The position numbers were made by a program, and so were the translations under genes. A stretch of 10,354 nt of DNA from Dehalococcoidia bacterium UBA3254 (GTDB lineage Bacteria; Chloroflexota; Dehalococcoidia; Dehalococcoidales; UBA3254): the NCBI GenBank assembly GCA_002362735.1, contig DEUU01000304.1, positions 469 to 10,822 of the forward strand, written 5' to 3'. Positions 6,694-10,354 of the stretch are shown here, one piece after another (the stretch's first letter is position 1; the number at the start of each line of letters is the position of its first letter). The notes beneath the pieces were generated by a model. The model ran no database searches. It was not told where the DNA came from and saw only the letters and a program-made list of their open reading frames with translations.

Positions 6694-6906
6694 TTATTTA
6701 AATAACCTGAAAACCAGGTTCAGGATAATCGTTAGTAAGAGGCTTAAAACCAGAGAAGTAACCAGAGGGAAAAAGAAGCTCACATTACCTTTTTGAAAAG
6801 AAAAGTCGCCCGGAAGATGTCCCAAAAAGGGAATTTTACTCCAGAAGGTGAAGATCAAACCAAAAACCACCAGGAAGACCCCGGCTATTATCAGTAGTTT
6901 ACCCAT
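6694..6906 (-). CDS. DUF2905 family small membrane protein
   Basis: This roughly 70-residue protein has two hydrophobic segments, about 2-23 and 45-68. They are separated by the conserved polar stretch IPFLGHLPGD (25-34) and KGNVSFFFPL (39-48), a pattern typical of DUF2905. The family has no known function. The start chosen is the ATG at 6904-6906, because MGKLLI is the normal family N-terminus and GGAG with a second AGGA lies just upstream. An upstream ATG at 6922-6924 would add six residues (MVELGS) but has a poorer binding site. Tandem stop codons end the gene. A separate promoter candidate (6957-6986) lies in front, so it need not depend on the glutamate synthase transcript. Confidence 0.85.
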   Translation of the reverse strand: MGKLLIIAGVFLVVFGLIFTFWSKIPFLGHLPGDFSFQKGNVSFFFPLVTSLVLSLLLTIILNLVFRLFK

Positions 6907-6956
6907 GCTTCCTAACTCCACCATCTCTTCGCCGTCACTTAATTATTTATATTTTC

Positions 6957-6986
6957 ATTATAGCGAAGGCCTGTGATGGAGGACAA
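6957..6986 (-). promoter_or_regulatory. Sigma-70-like promoter candidate for the DUF2905 gene
   Basis: Minus-strand TTGTCC (6981-6986) and a perfect TATAAT (6957-6962) are separated by 18 bases. The start would fall near 6950. The element sits in the 73-91-base gap just after the end of the glutamate synthase gene, so the DUF2905 gene is probably an independent unit. Confidence 0.5.
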
Positions 6987-6997
6987 GAATGTCTCTG

Positions 6998-9667
6998 CTA
7001 CTCGTCCGAATCTTCACCTTCAGGGATGACTCCGGCGTAGGATTTAGGGGAAGGGATGGGTGGCTCGGCAGCTTTTGCCGGCTGCTTACCCGCCAGGACT
7101 GCCAGCTTGACTACCTGTACTTTTCGGTAGACCTCCCCATAAGTTTTGCTTTGACCGTTTACTCTGAGAAGGTCTTCGATTTTAATATTAAAAAGCCGTT
7201 CGTTCTCTTGAAGATAGGGTAAAATCAACTCCCAGTCTTTTTCAATCAGGGCAACAAATTCGCCCCCATTTAACTGCTCGCTGGAGACTTTTTTATCCGG
7301 GTCACGGAGGAAAATAGCGCCACCGGAAGCTAATGAGAACAGGTTTGAACCGGGATAGGGAAACTCAAGGGGAATGATTTTACCGTCTTTGTCAAAACCG
7401 ATGCCGTTCATAATCACAAATCCGCCCCCATTTAAGGGGTCACCAGCCATGAAGGATTCTGCCAGATAGTCCAGGCAGGTTCCATTGATAATGATGCGCG
7501 GCCGGCCTACCGCATTGATTAAAGGTCTCCCGGCGGCATTTCCCATGACATACACTTCACCGCCTTTGGCGCCGTACATGAAGGTTTGACCGACGTCTCC
7601 GTAAATGACCAGTTTTCCTCTCTTCATAATCTGGCCTACCTGGTCCTGGGCATTACCGTGGACATGAATTTCCAGTCCATCTATTCCGGAAGCCAGATAG
7701 TCACCCGAACTGTCGTAAACATCGATGCGCACGCCGTCGGAGTCCCGGGTCAAACCGCAGCCGGTAAAGCGCTGTCCTTTATATCCGTAGATAATATAAC
7801 GTTTCCAACCCAGTTGATATGCCGCTACAATTAGCCGGGAATCGCAATCTTCCCCTTCCGGCTGGAACTTGTTGGCATCAATGATAAGAATCTCTTCCTG
7901 GCCTTTCGGAGCCCGTAAAGCTTTACGAGTTGCCCAGTCAATATGGACATAGAGCCCGCCGAATTCATCTTTTATCTTCGGAGTAGCTTTAAAAATTCTG
8001 GTCAAGCTTTCTCTAATAATATTAAGTGTCCAGCTGCGCTTTTTATCTCCCATCGGCAAACGAATATCATTCAGAAAACTCAGGACTTCGATCGCCCGGG
8101 ATTTATTTTCATCGCCGGTTTTAGCCAGATTCTCTATCTTTTTACAAAAAGATTGAAGAGTCCTGTAGTTCCAGCCGGCTAATTTATCAGAGGCAAAAGA
8201 TTTGATTTCTGATAACTCCATCCCCTGTGGGTCCAGCTCAATTTTCCGAGCGGATTCAAGAACAGCCTGGGCAAAAGGCTTCTTCGAGTCAGATACTTTA
8301 ACGGCCTCACCAAATTTATTGGCGCAGGAAAGAGACAGGGAACCGTCCCCCTTACCGGAGTCTTTTACAGTAAAGATAAAGGCGCCTCCATCGGAAGAAC
8401 TGCCGCCGCGGGCATTCCAGTAGGTATCCGCGATCGGACAGAACCGCCTGTCTTCGGCTGCCAGGCTTTTCAAGGTCGCATCAATAGCCTGTTTTTCTGA
8501 GCAAATAAGCCCAATCTGGACTTCCCCGTCTTCCATCGCAAAGACCTGCGGTCTTAACATAGCCGTATCCGTAATTCCGATAAGCTGGAATTGTTTCTTG
8601 TAAACGTCATTGCGAGCGATGATGAAGAACCATGGGCCGTCCGGAGAGCTGTGGATGTGGTTCTGCTGTATATATCGATAAATCTTTTGTTTTTCCTGTG
8701 GCAATCGATCAAAGTCGTGTTCGGTGGTCGGTGCCATCGCTTCGATAATATACTCCAAAGGATAACCGAAATTCCGATTCCACAGGTCGAACAGCTGTAC
8801 CGAGACTTCGGTATCGGTTAAAAACTGCTGTTTGATATTATATTGACGTAAATATTCCGTAATGGAATGATAGTTGGCAAAATCCCCATTGTGCACCAGG
8901 GCTTCGTCCAGACCAATAAAGGGATGAGCGCCTCCCGGATGCCAGACACGACCCTTGGTGGGATAACGCTGATGGGCGATCCATCCGTAGGCTTTAAAAT
9001 TCTCCAGCAGGTAGTATTTGGCTACCAGTTCGGCATAGCCGACGATTTTCAGAATCATTAAATTCCGGCCGTGTGACAGAACGAAAGCCTGTTTCTCACC
9101 CAGAGAAGCATAAAATTTGTCATTTAAACGGGCTGAGTTTTGATAAATGAACTCATCTTCTGCCTGACGCGGATCCAGGTCTTTCAAATTGTTTTCTGTT
9201 ATAAAGCGATCGAGAACGCTCGGTTTGACACGTACAAAATAGCGCATGACGTCCGGCGGCTTCACATCCAGACCTTTAATATCGCGATAGTCATCTATGG
9301 TCGGAATTAGACCAGCTTGATCAACATCCAGAAAAGGTTCGATGGACTCTTTATAGACCTGCGAGCCTACCCCGGGATCGAGAAGGGCTACCTGAAGCAT
9401 ATAATGGGTATCCAGAACTTCTTGAGTTACCCCTAGAGTTTGAGGAGAAAGACCAACGGCAGCGATGCCGCCGCCTTTGCCGTTACCACGGTTATGCATT
9501 TGTACTGAAGGTTCAAAAATATGTTTCCCGCTGATAGGAATATTGGCAATAAAGCCGGTAACGCCACAGCCGCCTTCTTCGGCCGACTTCCGGTCTTCAG
9601 CCCGCCCTTGAGGCAATTTAGCTCTGGATGCAATGATCTCTTCTAACATCTCGCTTACTTTGCGCAT
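6998..9667 (-). CDS. Glutamate synthase-type fusion: class II glutamine amidotransferase (GltB1) + GXGXG domain (GltB3)
   Basis: With the start at the ATG 9665-9667, the protein has 889 residues. Residues 1-33 look like a propeptide. Cys34 in GGCGVTGF is the likely N-terminal nucleophile after cleavage, as in GltB and PurF relatives. The class II amidotransferase spans about 34-430, with HQRYPT (232-237), VHNGD (258-262) and LTDTE (283-287) lining the glutamine pocket; it should release ammonia from glutamine. Residues about 440-640 are a linker of unclear fold. Residues about 660-780 are the GXGXG right-handed beta-helix (repeats such as IHVHGNAQ, LVIYGDVG, VYVMGNAAG, IIINGT). The FMN synthase domain is absent and is coded just upstream. 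The C-terminus is an Ala/Pro-rich acidic tail. The start is chosen because an upstream in-frame ATG at 9736 would overlap gltB2 by over 50 bases, while this one leaves a 13-base gap. Confidence 0.88.
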   Translation of the reverse strand: MRKVSEMLEEIIASRAKLPQGRAEDRKSAEEGGCGVTGFIANIPISGKHIFEPSVQMHNRGNGKGGGIAAVGLSPQTLGVTQEVLDTHYMLQVALLDPGVGSQVYKESIEPFLDVDQAGLIPTIDDYRDIKGLDVKPPDVMRYFVRVKPSVLDRFITENNLKDLDPRQAEDEFIYQNSARLNDKFYASLGEKQAFVLSHGRNLMILKIVGYAELVAKYYLLENFKAYGWIAHQRYPTKGRVWHPGGAHPFIGLDEALVHNGDFANYHSITEYLRQYNIKQQFLTDTEVSVQLFDLWNRNFGYPLEYIIEAMAPTTEHDFDRLPQEKQKIYRYIQQNHIHSSPDGPWFFIIARNDVYKKQFQLIGITDTAMLRPQVFAMEDGEVQIGLICSEKQAIDATLKSLAAEDRRFCPIADTYWNARGGSSSDGGAFIFTVKDSGKGDGSLSLSCANKFGEAVKVSDSKKPFAQAVLESARKIELDPQGMELSEIKSFASDKLAGWNYRTLQSFCKKIENLAKTGDENKSRAIEVLSFLNDIRLPMGDKKRSWTLNIIRESLTRIFKATPKIKDEFGGLYVHIDWATRKALRAPKGQEEILIIDANKFQPEGEDCDSRLIVAAYQLGWKRYIIYGYKGQRFTGCGLTRDSDGVRIDVYDSSGDYLASGIDGLEIHVHGNAQDQVGQIMKRGKLVIYGDVGQTFMYGAKGGEVYVMGNAAGRPLINAVGRPRIIINGTCLDYLAESFMAGDPLNGGGFVIMNGIGFDKDGKIIPLEFPYPGSNLFSLASGGAIFLRDPDKKVSSEQLNGGEFVALIEKDWELILPYLQENERLFNIKIEDLLRVNGQSKTYGEVYRKVQVVKLAVLAGKQPAKAAEPPIPSPKSYAGVIPEGEDSDE

Positions 9668-9680
9668 TTCACAAAACCTT

Positions 9681-10354
9681 TTATAGTACCAGTTTCGCTT
9701 TGGGTGTCGGCTGGTATTTCTTTCTTTCCTCTTCATCCAGATAGTCCATATGGACCAGAAGATCGGAACGCCCCACCAGTTCCCGTATACTTCTCATACC
9801 ATATCTCCGGAGAAGCTCGCACCATTGTTTCCGCCAGGCGGAGTACATATTGACTAACCGCTGTTCCGTATATTCCTCAGATATCTGATAGCCCAGCTCC
9901 GGATCAGTACTGGCGATACTGCGGGCACATCCGCGTCCGCTTTCACAGTTAGAACAGCGGACACATTCCAGAGCCACGAGATCGGCGGTGCCGATCACGG
10001 CTCCATCTGCGCCCATAGCAATTGCCTTGGCGACGTCCATGGCATTCCGGATGCCGCCGCTGGCCATGAAACACATTTCTTTCCGCACACCTTCATTAAT
10101 CAGGAAACGGTGTACCTTTGGAATAGCATATTCGATGGGCATGGCAATATTCTTTTTCGCGATATCCGGAGCGGCACCGGTGCCTCCGTAGCTGCCGTCA
10201 AAATGAATAATATGTGCCCCGGCATAATAGCTGCCAACAGCCACCATGTCAGCGTCCGCGGGGGGGGATACTTTCACCGAGACCAAGGCCCGGGGATTCA
10301 CTTCTTTGATCCCGTCCAGATGTTTCTTGTGGTCGTCCACCGAGACAAAATCCG
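9681..10354 (-). CDS. FMN-binding glutamate synthase domain protein, GltB2-like (5'-truncated)
   Basis: The visible C-terminal part (about 224 residues) belongs to the FMN/TIM-barrel synthase domain, which reductively joins ammonia and 2-oxoglutarate to glutamate. Marks include VSVKVSP, the FDGSYGGTGAAP loop, and ASGGIRNAMDVAKAIAMGAD followed by VIGTA, the FMN phosphate-binding end of the barrel. Four cysteines follow in a C-x2-C-x2-C-x5-C pattern (9927-9965), expected to bind an iron-sulfur cluster that passes electrons to FMN. The end is a helical charged segment (EEERKKYQ). The gene runs off the right edge; an in-frame GTG at 10338-10340 is not the true start. It lies 13 bases before the amidotransferase/GXGXG gene, so the two proteins probably form one glutamate synthase. 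The electron donor subunit is not in view. Confidence 0.9.
   Translation of the reverse strand, partial: DFVSVDDHKKHLDGIKEVNPRALVSVKVSPPADADMVAVGSYYAGAHIIHFDGSYGGTGAAPDIAKKNIAMPIEYAIPKVHRFLINEGVRKEMCFMASGGIRNAMDVAKAIAMGADGAVIGTADLVALECVRCSNCESGRGCARSIASTDPELGYQISEEYTEQRLVNMYSAWRKQWCELLRRYGMRSIRELVGRSDLLVHMDYLDEEERKKYQPTPKAKLVL

Noticed and set aside
6704..6720. AACCTG/CAGGTT hairpin near the end of the DUF2905 gene
   Set aside because: It falls within the coding sequence, and the following bases are A/T mixed rather than a T run, so a terminator call is not supported.
6927..6968. CTTCGC/GCGAAG inverted repeat flanking the A/T-rich DUF2905 promoter region
   Set aside because: Six-base arms over a 30-base loop are easily expected by chance and do not match a known operator.
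6989..7222. 77-codon plus-strand open frame across the end of the glutamate synthase gene
   Set aside because: A GGAGG lies near its start (6978-6982), but the frame is antisense to a conserved coding region and the peptide shows no family features.
9668..9736. Longer N-terminus for the GltB1-GltB3 fusion starting at 9736
   Set aside because: It would overlap the gltB2 coding end by 56 bases and adds a basic, low-complexity leader unlike the family; the ATG at 9665-9667 fits the gene spacing better.

Overview
The window is a gene-dense piece of a bacterial chromosome of intermediate G+C. Every gene has a bacterial layout, with Shine-Dalgarno sites, short or overlapping junctions and sigma-70-like promoters. 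It combines a Bacillus-type rib gene order, a CooC-type ATPase, a three-part (archaeal-type) glutamate synthase and a free-standing EF-Tu domain-2 protein. This mix fits an anaerobic bacterium such as a Chloroflexota (Dehalococcoidia-like) or Desulfotomaculum-like Clostridia member. The taxonomic guess is weak because the window holds no rRNA or tRNA.

Bases 1-2953 (+) carry a riboflavin operon in the order ribD (3' part only)-ribE-ribBA-ribH. The genes are tightly spaced and end at a hairpin at 2978-3002. Together they convert GTP and ribulose 5-phosphate to riboflavin: RibBA supplies both precursors, RibD deaminates and reduces the pyrimidine, RibH makes lumazine and RibE makes riboflavin. 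An FMN riboswitch, if there is one, would lie upstream of the window.

Bases 2954-5173 hold a small minus-strand EF-Tu domain-2-like protein. A 212-bp spacer with two divergent promoter candidates separates it from a 73-residue coiled-coil/CxxC protein and a sodium:solute symporter on the plus strand.

Bases 5190-6924 (-) hold two transcription units. One is a translationally coupled pair: a J-domain-less DnaJ C-terminal domain fused to thioredoxin, followed by a CooC-like nickel-insertion ATPase. The other is a short DUF2905 membrane protein. Each has its own promoter candidate.

Bases 6998-10354 (-) carry glutamate synthase genes: the 3' part of the FMN/Fe-S synthase subunit (gltB2-like), then a large protein that joins the class II glutamine amidotransferase (GltB1) to the GXGXG domain (GltB3). 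No CRISPR array, insertion sequence, tRNA or rRNA was seen, and no gene-free stretch exceeds about 215 bases. The most interesting items are the DnaJ-CTD/thioredoxin-CooC pair and the GltB1-GltB3 fusion. Neither proves a new system from sequence alone.
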